In this document: positions 10,781 through 20,561 of the stretch, piece by piece
Layout: every line of letters starts with the position of its first letter
How positions within the stretch are numbered: the stretch's first letter is position 1
NCBI GenBank assembly: GCA_021819085.1
Contig: JAKASJ010000014.1
Location: 1 to 64,000 of the forward strand
From: Pseudomonadota bacterium
GTDB taxonomy: Bacteria > Pseudomonadota > Gammaproteobacteria > Acidiferrobacterales > UBA6901
DNA length: 64,000 nt
Reading direction: 5' to 3'
Position numbers and translations under genes: made by a program
Notes under the pieces: generated by a model
What the model was told of the DNA's origin: nothing
Databases searched by the model: none
The model's input: the letters and a program-made list of their open reading frames with translations, nothing else

Positions 10781-12526
10781 TTGTACCTCATCATGCAAGG
10801 GGGAAGTGTGCGTTTTGCTGTCCGTTTCACCCGCGCCATCGCGCTTCTTTGGGTCGTTGCCAGCCTTTCGGCATGCGGAACCGGAAACCAGCAGCCGGTC
10901 GCCACCGTCTCCACCAACAGTCTCAGCTTCAGTGCCCTCAGCCCGGATGAGCCAACACCGCCGTCCCAGACGATCAGCGCCAGTGTCAGCCCCGGCACCG
11001 TGTCGGTTGCGGTTCTGCACGGCGGAAACGCCATCGCCGATGTCACGTACACCCTGAGCGGCACCACGGCGCAGATCGTCGTCGATCCCGCGGCGCCCAG
11101 TGCCCTCGGCGCCGGGGTGTTCCACGGTACGATCACTGTAACAGGCTACAGTTGCGGCAATCCCGATTGCAGCCAGCTCGTTTCCGGAAACTCGCAGGTC
11201 ATTGCGGTCACTTACGATATCCCGCCCATCGTGCGGTACGTCGCGCCGTATATCGGAATCGCCTCCGGAACGCCTGCCACCGCGAGTGGTGCGGTGATCA
11301 TCCGTGGTCAGGGCTTCGAACAATTTCCGGTGCAGAACGTCACGTTCGGCGGCACTCCGGCGAGCACGTTCAGCGTAGTGAGCGACACCGAGATCCAGGC
11401 GACCTATTCCCTGATCCCGGCAGGCAGCACTTACCCGGTTTCCTATCCGGTGCAGATCGTGGCCCCGAACAGCCCCGGTGCTATCCAGTCCAAGGCCAAC
11501 CTCGTGGTTGTGCCGGTGCCAGTCTATACGGCCACGACGCTCGCCTATCCGCCCGGTGTGACCGTGACCGGGATAAACCAGCTGCTGTATGACGCGCAGC
11601 GGCAGGCGCTGTTGCTAGCCATAAACACGTCTTCGGGCACTGAACTGCTGCGCTATGCCTACAGCGGTGGAAGCTGGCCATCCACGCCGGCGACTGTGCC
11701 CATCGCGAACCTTTCGGACATCGCACTGTCCACGGAGGGCAGCGAGTTGCTGGCGTTGTCCCAGCAGCAGCTGACCCAGCTCGACCCGGGGTTGCTCACA
11801 CTATCGACCCGGTACACGCCCGGTCCCACCGCGGCGCCAGCGCTCGGAACCGGTGTCAATTTCAAGAACCTGGCGGTGGCCAATGATGGCAACGCCGTCA
11901 TCACGACCGGGAACGGGCTTTCCAGCAGTACCGGCACGCCGCTCTATCTGTATTCGGTGCGCAGTCCGGCGTTCACCCAGCCCGCGACGACGCCGAGCCT
12001 TGACAATGCCACTCCTGGTGCGTCGGCCGACGGATCTCTCGTCGCGTTGGAGCAGGGCGACCCGTCGCTCGCTTCCGCGCCGCCCGTTGCATACCAGTAC
12101 ACTGCCGCCACGGAAACCTTTGCATCCGCCCCCGGCGCGTCGGTCAACGCCTACAACTCCGCCATCAACAGCTCGATCGCTCCGGCCCTCGACCGTTCGG
12201 CCACCCATATCGTGCTCAATGGGACCAATGTCTACGGCAACAGTTTCAATTTTCTGGGTACTCTGCCCAGCACGACCCTCGCCGTGGTTGTCAGTCCGGA
12301 TGCGAGCTGCGCCTACACTTACGATTCATCCGGGCAGATTTTCGCCTTCAATCTGAACACAAGCGTGTCGGGCGGTGCATTTCCTCAGGCTGGGGCGACG
12401 CCCGTCAGCAGCCCAGGCACCGGCGGAGCGGTCAAGATGGCCATCAGCCCCGATGGCGGCACGTTGTTCCTGGCCGGCAGCAGCCAGATCGTGGTGGCAC
12501 CGGCGCCGACGTCCCAGTGTCAATGA
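10781..12526 (+). CDS. Secreted lipoprotein with IPT/TIG-like domain and repetitive beta-rich C-terminus
   Basis: Signal peptide plus lipobox (VASLSAC); TIG-like segment IIRGQGFEQFPVQNVTFGGTPAS. Confidence 0.65.
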   Translation: MYLIMQGGSVRFAVRFTRAIALLWVVASLSACGTGNQQPVATVSTNSLSFSALSPDEPTPPSQTISASVSPGTVSVAVLHGGNAIADVTYTLSGTTAQIVVDPAAPSALGAGVFHGTITVTGYSCGNPDCSQLVSGNSQVIAVTYDIPPIVRYVAPYIGIASGTPATASGAVIIRGQGFEQFPVQNVTFGGTPASTFSVVSDTEIQATYSLIPAGSTYPVSYPVQIVAPNSPGAIQSKANLVVVPVPVYTATTLAYPPGVTVTGINQLLYDAQRQALLLAINTSSGTELLRYAYSGGSWPSTPATVPIANLSDIALSTEGSELLALSQQQLTQLDPGLLTLSTRYTPGPTAAPALGTGVNFKNLAVANDGNAVITTGNGLSSSTGTPLYLYSVRSPAFTQPATTPSLDNATPGASADGSLVALEQGDPSLASAPPVAYQYTAATETFASAPGASVNAYNSAINSSIAPALDRSATHIVLNGTNVYGNSFNFLGTLPSTTLAVVVSPDASCAYTYDSSGQIFAFNLNTSVSGGAFPQAGATPVSSPGTGGAVKMAISPDGGTLFLAGSSQIVVAPAPTSQCQ

Positions 12527-13320
12527 CGAGACAATCCATGAAACGCCTCTTTCTTGCCGGTCTGCTCCTCGCGTACGGCGGCAGTGCGCTTGCCGATCCG
12601 ACCGCCGTGAAGTCGACCCACTACCAGATCGGGTACGAATCCGGGGACATCAATACGGTCGGCGGCAGCGACAGCCGTGTCAATGCCGTCGACGGCAGCA
12701 TCACCCTTCCGCTGGCCGGCTATCTGGGAGCGTCAGTCTCCGCCTTCTATGACCACTACAGCATGGCAGCGAACTTTGCTTCCCTGGGCAGCGGCCTTGC
12801 CCTGGCGAGTTCCCTGCCGCAGTGCACCGTGATCGACAAGGGGCTGAGCGCCGGCCTGTTCGTCCGCGATCCGTCCGTCGGCCGGATCAGTGCGGGCTAC
12901 GGGGCGGGGCAGGCCATGTCGCATTGCGAGTCGACCTTCCTCATCAGCGGTACCGCCAAGCTCGATACGAAGAACTATTCTGCCGGAGCCCAGTATTATC
13001 TTTCCCGGTTCACGATCGGGGTTTCCTGGAACCAGACACGCTTCAATGCCTTCGACCGGTTTAACAGCGACAGTCTGACCGGCAGCTGGTATCCCACCAA
13101 TATCCTGCGCGTGGATCTGGCCACCTACGGACAGGATCTGAAGAACACCTACAGCCTGGGGGTCGAGTTTCAACCGAAATTCTTCGGCAACTCCTCGGGT
13201 CTGTGGGCCAGCTACACGAGGCGGCACCAGACCGTCACGGACAATATCATCATGGTCGGAATCAGGTATTATTTCGGCAGACGTGTCGATCTGCTGACGC
13301 GCGACCGCGAATACCGCTAG
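12523..13320 (+). CDS. Hypothetical outer-membrane beta-barrel protein
   Basis: Signal peptide MKRLFLAGLLLAYGGSALA; alternating amphipathic strands; ATGA overlap with upstream lipoprotein stop. Confidence 0.6.
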   Translation: MTRQSMKRLFLAGLLLAYGGSALADPTAVKSTHYQIGYESGDINTVGGSDSRVNAVDGSITLPLAGYLGASVSAFYDHYSMAANFASLGSGLALASSLPQCTVIDKGLSAGLFVRDPSVGRISAGYGAGQAMSHCESTFLISGTAKLDTKNYSAGAQYYLSRFTIGVSWNQTRFNAFDRFNSDSLTGSWYPTNILRVDLATYGQDLKNTYSLGVEFQPKFFGNSSGLWASYTRRHQTVTDNIIMVGIRYYFGRRVDLLTRDREYR

Positions 13321-13389
13321 CCCCGGTGCCGCGGCGGTCGCCGGGGCAGGCCCGATGCGGTCGTTCACGCGATAATGCGCAGAGGGCCA

Positions 13390-13764
13390 ATGATGACAGA
13401 CAACGCACCGAAGGATGCCGGAGATGCCGGTGAATTGAAGCGCCTGATCAGACTGGCTACGGTCGTCTATGCATTGCAGGCGGTGAGTGTGGTGTTCCCG
13501 GTATTCCTGGTCGGTCTGGTCGTCGCGGTGATCATCGATTACGTCAAGCTGCCCGATACCGCCGGTACCTGGATCGAATCCCACTTCCGCTGGCAGATAC
13601 GTACATTCTGGGTCGCGATGGCGCTGCTGGTGCTGGGTATAGCGACCTTTGTTTTCATCGTCGGATATTTCGTGCTCTTCGGCACCTACGTGTGGGCGAT
13701 CTACCGTGTGGTCAAGGGCTGGCTCTATCTGAACGACCGCCGGGCGCTTGTGCGCAGGACGTGA
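13390..13764 (+). CDS. DUF4870-like small integral membrane protein
   Basis: Three TM helices and WAIYRVVKGWLYLNDRRAL C-terminus. Confidence 0.65.
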   Translation: MMTDNAPKDAGDAGELKRLIRLATVVYALQAVSVVFPVFLVGLVVAVIIDYVKLPDTAGTWIESHFRWQIRTFWVAMALLVLGIATFVFIVGYFVLFGTYVWAIYRVVKGWLYLNDRRALVRRT

Positions 13765-13828
13765 CAGCAGCGCTGTCCGCGGCAGGTGTGCGTGTTATCA
13801 TGGTCCGCACCATCGCGATCCGCCACCC

Positions 13829-14503
13829 TTGAAATTACTCGCTCTGGACACCTCCACGGCAGCCTGTTCCGTCGCCCTCTGGGATGACGGGCGTGTGCAT
13901 GAGCGTTTCGAGCTCGGCGAACAGCACTCGCATCGCATTCTGCCCATGATCGAGGCGCTGCTGGGCGACGCCGGCCTGCACCTTGCCGATCTCGATGCCT
14001 TGGCATTTGGGCGCGGCCCCGGATCCTTTACTGGCCTGCGCATCGGTGCTTCGGTCGTGCAGGGGCTGGGCTTCGCCGCCGACCTGCCGGTTGTTCCCGT
14101 GTCGTCGCTGGCGGCACTCGCCCAGGGCGAGCCGCAGGACCGGGTGCTGGCTGCAATGGACGCGCGCATGAACCAGGTGTACTGGGGCGTCTACGTACGC
14201 GACGCCCGGTCGTACCCGCGTCTGGTGGGTTCCGAGCTTGTCGCCGCACCTGCGGATCTGCCCGCGCCGCAGGGGGCCGGATGGTGGGGCGCGGGCAGTG
14301 GCTGGGACCTGTACGCCGAGCAGATTCCGGCGCGCTGGCCGGGTCAGGTGCGCGGCTGGACTGCGCGGTGTTTCCCGCATGCGCGCGACGTCGCCATTCT
14401 CGGTGCGGCCGGCTTTGCTGCCGGCGAGGCGCTGCCGGCCGAGCGCGCACTGCCGGTTTATGTGCGCGACGACGTGGCGAAGAAAAAAGCCGCTGACTGC
14501 TGA
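13829..14503 (+). CDS. tsaB: tRNA threonylcarbamoyladenosine biosynthesis protein TsaB
   Basis: LKLLALDTSTAACSVALWDDGRVHERFELGEQHSHRILPMI, GRGPGSFTGLRIG; TTG start at 13829. Confidence 0.93.
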   Translation: MKLLALDTSTAACSVALWDDGRVHERFELGEQHSHRILPMIEALLGDAGLHLADLDALAFGRGPGSFTGLRIGASVVQGLGFAADLPVVPVSSLAALAQGEPQDRVLAAMDARMNQVYWGVYVRDARSYPRLVGSELVAAPADLPAPQGAGWWGAGSGWDLYAEQIPARWPGQVRGWTARCFPHARDVAILGAAGFAAGEALPAERALPVYVRDDVAKKKAADC

Positions 14504-14556
14504 AGGCGCCGGCGGCGCGGGCCGCGCCCGCGTGGGCGCCGTGGGGGGATCGAACC

Positions 14557-16140
14557 ATGCAGAGCGACCTGAAGGCCCTTGAGTTCGAGGCGGTGCGGCG
14601 GATGCTCGAGAAGCTGACGTCCACTCCTTATGGCGCGGAAGCGGCGCGGCATATCGAGCCGGCTCCCGACCTGAACCTGGCGCGCGCCATGCTGGCGGCC
14701 GTCACGGCGGCACGCAGCGCGCTGGATGCGGGTGCAATGCCGGCGCTCAGAGAGGTGCCGGACATGCGCGCGGCGTTGCGGCAAGCTGCCAATCCGGGGG
14801 CGGCGCTGCCGGGAACGGCACTGCGCAACCTGCAGCAGGTGATCGCAGCGGTCGCTGCTTTGCGACCGGCCGTCGCTGCGCGTCCCGATCTGTATCCTGG
14901 CCCGCAGGAACATCTGGATCCGCCGCTGCTGCTGGTGCAGCGTCTGGATCGCACCATTCTCCCTTCTGGAAGGGTACGCGAGGACGCGAGCCCGCGGCTC
15001 GACGAGCTCGCCGGACAGATCCGGACACTGCGTCAGGAAGTCGTCGGTGCGCTCACGGCGCGCATTCAGCGTCCCGATATCCGGGGCGCGGTGTCTGCAG
15101 ACAGGATCGTCTGGCAGGGCGGACGCGCCGTGCTGGCGGTCGCACCGGGCCAGGTCGAGCGTATCCGTGGCGTGCGCCGCGGCACGGCCGGCGGCAGGGG
15201 CGACCAGCTGGTGGAGCCGATGGAAGTGATCGCCCGCAACAATCGCGTCGAGGCGCTCGTCGGGCAGCAGGAGGTCGAAACCCAGGTGCTGCTGCGCGAA
15301 CTGACCGGGTTGCTGCGGGATCATCTCGCCGCCCTCGGCCACATGCTCGATGCCTTGACCTGGATCGATCTGGCCGTGGCAGCGGGAAAGCTGAGCGCGC
15401 AGTTCAATGCCCATGCGCCGCAGCTTGTGGATATGCCACGGCTGCAGCTCGATCGCGCCTATCATCCGGCCCTGCTGCTGCAATTCACCGGCGACCAGGG
15501 GCCGCGCCCGGTGCCGCTGAGTCTGACGCTCGATGCGTACCAGCCCATGCTGATCGTTACCGGTCCGAATACCGGCGGCAAGACCGTGGTGCTCAAGACC
15601 GTCGGCCTGCTGGTGACCATGGCGCATTGCGGTTTGCACATCCCCGCGGAGGGTGACTGCATCATCGGGAATTTCAGCCGGGTAATCGTCGATATCGGCG
15701 ACCCGCAGAGCCTCTATCATCATCTTTCAACTTTTGCCGGACACGTGGAGGCCCTCAAGCGCATCCTGCGCGATGCCGGAAGCGGTACGCTGGTTCTGCT
15801 CGATGAGCTTGGAACCGGCACCGACCCGGAGGAGGGGGCGGCGCTGGCGATGGCGGTGCTGGATGAACTCGCCGCAAGGCAAGTCCAGGGCATCGTAACG
15901 ACCCATCTCGCGCCGCTCAAGGCGTTCGCTGCGCACCACCGCGGACTGACCAACGCATCCATGGCGTTTGACGAGGAGCGGTTGAAGCCCACTTATCAAT
16001 TGCAGATCGGCACAAGCGGACGATCCCTGGGGCTTGTCATTGCCCGCAACAGCGGGCTGCCGGAGGAAGTCGTTGAACGTGCACGCGCCTACCTGCACGG
16101 CATGGCAGCGTCGCGGGAGCGGACGCCGGATGATTGCTGA
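14557..16140 (+). CDS. MutS2-like DNA-binding ATPase lacking the C-terminal Smr domain
   Basis: Walker A TGPNTGGKTVVLKTVGL, Walker B VLLDELGTGTDPEEGAALA; ends shortly after the ATPase domain at 527 aa. Confidence 0.85.
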   Translation: MQSDLKALEFEAVRRMLEKLTSTPYGAEAARHIEPAPDLNLARAMLAAVTAARSALDAGAMPALREVPDMRAALRQAANPGAALPGTALRNLQQVIAAVAALRPAVAARPDLYPGPQEHLDPPLLLVQRLDRTILPSGRVREDASPRLDELAGQIRTLRQEVVGALTARIQRPDIRGAVSADRIVWQGGRAVLAVAPGQVERIRGVRRGTAGGRGDQLVEPMEVIARNNRVEALVGQQEVETQVLLRELTGLLRDHLAALGHMLDALTWIDLAVAAGKLSAQFNAHAPQLVDMPRLQLDRAYHPALLLQFTGDQGPRPVPLSLTLDAYQPMLIVTGPNTGGKTVVLKTVGLLVTMAHCGLHIPAEGDCIIGNFSRVIVDIGDPQSLYHHLSTFAGHVEALKRILRDAGSGTLVLLDELGTGTDPEEGAALAMAVLDELAARQVQGIVTTHLAPLKAFAAHHRGLTNASMAFDEERLKPTYQLQIGTSGRSLGLVIARNSGLPEEVVERARAYLHGMAASRERTPDDC

Positions 16141-16158
16141 CCGGCGCGGCCTCCATGT

Positions 16159-16725
16159 TCAGCGGGAGGCCGACGTGCGGCCAGCCTTGCGGGCGTCGAT
16201 GGCCTCGAGTATGCCGCGCATCAGATCGAGCGGCGTGGGCGGGCAGCCGGTAATGACCGCGTCCACCGGAACCACATTCGATACCGCGCCGGCGCTGGCA
16301 TAGTTCACTCCGAATTCCCCGCCGGTGGCGCCGCAGGTGCCGACGGCAATCACGAGCTTGGGGTCGGGGGTGGCGGCGTGTACGCGGCGCAGGGCTTCCT
16401 CCATGTGGCGCGACACCGGTCCGGTTACCAGCAGCAGATCAGCATGGCGCGGGCTGGCGACGAAATGCACGCCGAAGCGCTCGATGCCGTAGTACGGATT
16501 GTTGAGCGCCTGGATCTCGAGTTCGCAGCCATTACACGAGCCGGCATCCACTTGGCGGATCGCGAGACTCCCGCGGAAGCGCCCGCCTACCGCCGCCTTC
16601 AGCTGTTCTCCGATCTGGCTCAGAGCCGGTTCGTCCCACGGCGACAGGCTCTCGGTAATGATGCCGATGCGCTGCACTTTTCCGAGAATTCTCAGCATGG
16701 ATATGAAGCCTCGCAGTGCGCGCAA
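16159..16725 (-). CDS. hyfI: Hydrogenase-4 small-subunit / NuoB-like protein
   Basis: DAGSCNGCELEIQAL, VGTCGATGG, ITGCPPTPLDLMRGIL (4Fe-4S N2-type cysteines). Confidence 0.9.
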   Translation of the reverse strand: MRALRGFISMLRILGKVQRIGIITESLSPWDEPALSQIGEQLKAAVGGRFRGSLAIRQVDAGSCNGCELEIQALNNPYYGIERFGVHFVASPRHADLLLVTGPVSRHMEEALRRVHAATPDPKLVIAVGTCGATGGEFGVNYASAGAVSNVVPVDAVITGCPPTPLDLMRGILEAIDARKAGRTSASR

Positions 16726-16779
16726 ATGGCCGGTGCGGCCGCCGTCACGGCCGGCCGGTACACACCGCCGGCGCTTGCG

Positions 16780-18369
16780 CTACAGGTCATTGCCCGAATA
16801 CGATCCGTTCACCGATTTGTTGCATACCGGAAAATCCGGGACGATGTTCTCGTGGATAAGCAGTTCAAGCAGCGGCCAGTTAATCGTGCTCGGATCCCGC
16901 GGGTAATAGCGCGCGATGTGCCCATCGTTGCCGAAGCGCACGAAGGCGAGCGTCTCTCCGCGCCATCCTTCGACCACACCCAGTCCCGTGGCCTCGCCCG
17001 CAGGCGGCACCCAGGGCGCGTGCGTCGGTCCCGGAACGAGTTTGTCGAGCAGCGTTTCTATCAGCGCAAACGAATTGCTGATTTCTTCAGCCCGTACCAG
17101 AATGCGCGCTGCGACGTCGCCGCTGCGATGGACCGGGACAGGTACCGTTAAAGCATCGTATGGGGCATAGGGTGAGTCGCGGCGCACATCGAGGTCGATC
17201 CCGCTTGCCCGCCCGACGTAGCCGAGCGCGCCGAATTCGGCGGCCAGCTCGGGGTTTAGTTTGCCGGTCCCGATGAGGCGGTCTTCGACTGTAGGGCTGG
17301 TATTGAGGATGTCCATCAACCGGGCCAGCTGCGGTCGAAAGGTGCGGATCTGCTCGTGCTGGGCGACGATCGCCTCGGTCGCGAGGTCCGTAGCGACACC
17401 TCCGGGTACGATGCAGTCCATGAGCAGCCGGTGACCGAAGGCTGCCCGGTTGACGCGTTGCCAGAGCTCGCGCAGACGGCTGAACTGGTAGAAGGCAAAG
17501 CTGAAGCTCACGTCGCTGCAGATGGCGCCGATGTCACCGAGGTGATTGGCGATGCGCTCGCGCTCGGCCATGACCGCCCGCAGTGCGAGTGCGCGCGCGG
17601 GAACTTCGAGTCCCGCTGCCTTTTCCATCGCCATGCACGCGGCCCAGCTGTGCGCTACAGTGGAATCGCCCGAAACGCGTGCTGCAAGCCGCGCCAGTCC
17701 CGTGGCGTCACGCCCCTCGGCGAGCTTTTCGGTACCTTTGTGGACATAGCCGAGCCGCTGCTCGAGGTGGAGCACCGTCTCACCGATCGCCTGGAACCGG
17801 AAATGTCCCGGTTCGATGATCGATGCATGTACCGGCCCGACCGGGATCTCGCAGACTCCGCTGCCCTGGGCGAACAGGAATTTGTAATGGTTGTCTGCTG
17901 GGGTCTGCGGCTGAGGATGGCCCGCGAGCGGGAAATCCTTACGCAACGGGTATTCGCTGTCCTTCCAGGCCTGATGGCGGATCCAGCGACGTGCGTCGGG
18001 ATGGTCGCCGAAAGCCACGCCGAAAAGATCCTGGAGATGACGCTCGGCACGGTCGGCGGCCGCGAAATACGGCGCGTGAGAGGGCAGGATGGGCGTGAGG
18101 CGTCGCACTGCAGTGCGTGCCAGCAAATAGCCGCGGTCCTTTTCGAAGCAGGAATAAAGGTGAAAATGTTCCCCGACGTCATCGCCCCAGCAGCCAACCC
18201 AGCGGCAACCCCAGTGCCTGGCGGTCTGTCCAAGCTTTCCCCAGTCATCGGCATCGACCCCGATCACGCGGGCCGGAGCGAGACCGGTACCTGCCGGCAG
18301 CTCCCGCACCGCCACGTCCTCGGAGACGAGCCGCCCAAGGAACGGATCGAGCCAGTCGAAGCGCCTCAC
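16780..18369 (-). CDS. hyfG: Hydrogenase-4 large-subunit-like (NuoC-NuoD-like) protein lacking canonical NiFe ligands
   Basis: IEPGHFRFQAIGETVLHLEQRLGYVHKGTEKL; GTG start at 18369 overlaps hyfF stop; ORF-track start at 18603 is over-extended. Confidence 0.88.
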   Translation of the reverse strand: MRRFDWLDPFLGRLVSEDVAVRELPAGTGLAPARVIGVDADDWGKLGQTARHWGCRWVGCWGDDVGEHFHLYSCFEKDRGYLLARTAVRRLTPILPSHAPYFAAADRAERHLQDLFGVAFGDHPDARRWIRHQAWKDSEYPLRKDFPLAGHPQPQTPADNHYKFLFAQGSGVCEIPVGPVHASIIEPGHFRFQAIGETVLHLEQRLGYVHKGTEKLAEGRDATGLARLAARVSGDSTVAHSWAACMAMEKAAGLEVPARALALRAVMAERERIANHLGDIGAICSDVSFSFAFYQFSRLRELWQRVNRAAFGHRLLMDCIVPGGVATDLATEAIVAQHEQIRTFRPQLARLMDILNTSPTVEDRLIGTGKLNPELAAEFGALGYVGRASGIDLDVRRDSPYAPYDALTVPVPVHRSGDVAARILVRAEEISNSFALIETLLDKLVPGPTHAPWVPPAGEATGLGVVEGWRGETLAFVRFGNDGHIARYYPRDPSTINWPLLELLIHENIVPDFPVCNKSVNGSYSGNDL

Positions 18370-19835
18370 AGCGGCAGACTCCCGGAGATAAGACTTGTTG
18401 CCTGCTCGAACCAGTGTGACAGGAACAGCGGAATCGACAGGCCGAGCCACAATACCAGGGCGAGATGGATCGCCACCGGCAGCATGTTGGCCTTGACGCG
18501 GGTCTGCCCCGGCGGCGGGGTACCGTAAACCATGGGTTGCAGGTGACGGAACAGGCCGGCGAACGCGATCGCCAGACCCAGCAGCAGCGGCAGGGTCAGC
18601 CACGGCCAGGATTTCATGGTCGCGTTAAGCACCAGAAACTCGCTCATGAACACGCCGAAGGGCGGAAAGCCGGCGATTGCGAGCGTGCCGATCAGCAGAC
18701 CCCATCCGACCTGGGGCTGGGTGCGGATCAACCCGCGTATGTGCTCGATGCGCTGGGTGCCGGCGAGCTGCGAGGCGTGGCCAACGGTAACGAAGATAGA
18801 GGATTTTGTGAGTGAGTGTACGGTCATGTGCAGCAGGGCGGCAAAGGTGGCGAGTGCGCCGCCGATTCCGAAGGCGAAAGTCATGAGACCCATGTGTTCG
18901 ATCGAGGAATAGCTGTACATGCGCTTTATGTCATGCTGGCGGTGCAGGAACAGACTCGCTACCAGAAAAGACAGCAGGCCGAATCCCATCATCAGGTGCC
19001 CGGCAAGTGCCGTATGCAGCGAGCCGTCCACCAGCATCTTCACGCGCACGAGCGCATAGAGCGCGACGTTGAGCAGCAGGCCTGACAGCACCGCCGACAT
19101 CGGCGTGGGACCCTCGGAATGCGCATCCGGCAGCCAGTTGTGCAGCGGCACCAGTCCGACCTTGGTTCCATAGCCGACCAGCAGGAACACGAAGGCGATT
19201 GCCAGCACGGCCGGATCGAGCTGGGTAGCGTGGTTGTGCAGGACGCTCCACAGAAGCGTGTCGTTGCGCTGGGCGCCGAGGCGGCGCTCTGCCGCGAAGT
19301 ACAAAAGTACCGTTCCGAACAGCGCCTGGGCGATGCCGACACCGCACAGGATGAAGTATTTCCAGGCCGCTTCCACCGATTCCGGGGTGCGATACAGGCT
19401 TACCAGCAGCACCGTCGTGAGGGTAGCGGCTTCCATTGCCACCCACAGCACACCCATGTTGTTGGTCGTGAGGGCAAGCAGCATTGCGAACAGGAAGCCC
19501 TGGTACATCGAGTGATACAGCCGCATACGCGGGGGACCGACCCGTCCGCGTTCGACCTCGTGCTGCATGTAGGGCCGCGAGAAGATCGCCGTAGTCAATC
19601 CGACGAAAGCGGTCAACGCCACGAGGTAGACGTTGAAGGCGTCGATGTAGAACAGCTTGCCCGGCGACAGCTCCGGGCCGGTGCCCAGCACATTCCAGGC
19701 GAGCCATACCGAGGAGCCGAAGGTCGCGGCTGCAATTGTCACGTTGATATAGCCTGCGATGCGGTAGTTCGGCACCAGCGCGAGCAGCAGGCCGCCGGCG
19801 AGTGGCAGCCACAGTACCAGGTAGAGTGGACTCAT
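18366..19835 (-). CDS. hyfF: Hydrogenase-4 subunit F-like (NuoL/M/N antiporter family)
   Basis: GTKVGLVPLHNWLPDAHSEGPTPMSAVLSGLLLN, YSYSSIEHMGLMTF. Confidence 0.92.
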   Translation of the reverse strand: MSPLYLVLWLPLAGGLLLALVPNYRIAGYINVTIAAATFGSSVWLAWNVLGTGPELSPGKLFYIDAFNVYLVALTAFVGLTTAIFSRPYMQHEVERGRVGPPRMRLYHSMYQGFLFAMLLALTTNNMGVLWVAMEAATLTTVLLVSLYRTPESVEAAWKYFILCGVGIAQALFGTVLLYFAAERRLGAQRNDTLLWSVLHNHATQLDPAVLAIAFVFLLVGYGTKVGLVPLHNWLPDAHSEGPTPMSAVLSGLLLNVALYALVRVKMLVDGSLHTALAGHLMMGFGLLSFLVASLFLHRQHDIKRMYSYSSIEHMGLMTFAFGIGGALATFAALLHMTVHSLTKSSIFVTVGHASQLAGTQRIEHIRGLIRTQPQVGWGLLIGTLAIAGFPPFGVFMSEFLVLNATMKSWPWLTLPLLLGLAIAFAGLFRHLQPMVYGTPPPGQTRVKANMLPVAIHLALVLWLGLSIPLFLSHWFEQATSLISGSLPL

Positions 19836-20509
19836 TCGCCTCGCTCCGACAGACGGTTCAGACGATCGACATCGAGCGAGTCGATGCTGGTGCGGATCTG
19901 GAAGAAAAACACGCCGAAAAGCACGGCCGCCACCAGGACGTCGAAGGCGACACCCAGTTCGACGATCATCGGCATGCCGTAGGTCGAGGCCACGGCCGCG
20001 AAGAACAGGCCGTTCTCGATGGACATGAATCCGATCACCTGTGCCACTGCGGTCCGGCGGCTGATCATGAGCAGCATGCCGAGCAATACGGTTGCCATGC
20101 TCACAGCGATCGTATTGCGGGTCACGAGCGTCGAAAGCTGGGCAATCGGCAGCGCTACGTAGTAGCAGAACACCACCAGCACAGCGCCGCCCAGGAGCGT
20201 GAGCGAGGGGTGGGCGACGATTTCAACGTCGTACTGGATATGGAGTCGCCGCGTCAGGCGATAAAGCATCCACGGGATCAGCAGCGCCTTGAGTCCGAAG
20301 GTGAGCAGCGCCGATATATAAAGGTGTGTATGTCCCGATACCAGCGCCACCAGCGCGGTGGTGATCGACAGCAGTGCGCCCTGCCAGGCGAAAGCGTATA
20401 TGAGCGGCTGGATGCGTGCCTGGGCGAGCATCACGAACGAGGTGAACAGCACCAGTGCGGCCGAAACCAGGATGCCCTGGCTGAAGAGGCTGAGCTCACT
20501 CAGATGCAT
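19832..20509 (-). CDS. hyfE: Hydrogenase-4 subunit E-like membrane protein
   Basis: NuoK-like hydrophobic protein; MSIENGLFFAA; position in hyf cluster; overlaps hyfF start. Confidence 0.88.
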   Translation of the reverse strand: MHLSELSLFSQGILVSAALVLFTSFVMLAQARIQPLIYAFAWQGALLSITTALVALVSGHTHLYISALLTFGLKALLIPWMLYRLTRRLHIQYDVEIVAHPSLTLLGGAVLVVFCYYVALPIAQLSTLVTRNTIAVSMATVLLGMLLMISRRTAVAQVIGFMSIENGLFFAAVASTYGMPMIVELGVAFDVLVAAVLFGVFFFQIRTSIDSLDVDRLNRLSERGE

Positions 20510-20561
20510 GGCATCGTGGCTCCCGGAATCATGGGCAGGCAGTTCCCTGGGGTGATGGTAT

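Noticed and set aside
16780-18603. Extended start of the HyfG ORF at 18603
   Set aside because: The extra N-terminus is antisense/out-of-frame over hyfF; GTG 18369 overlapping the hyfF stop is better.
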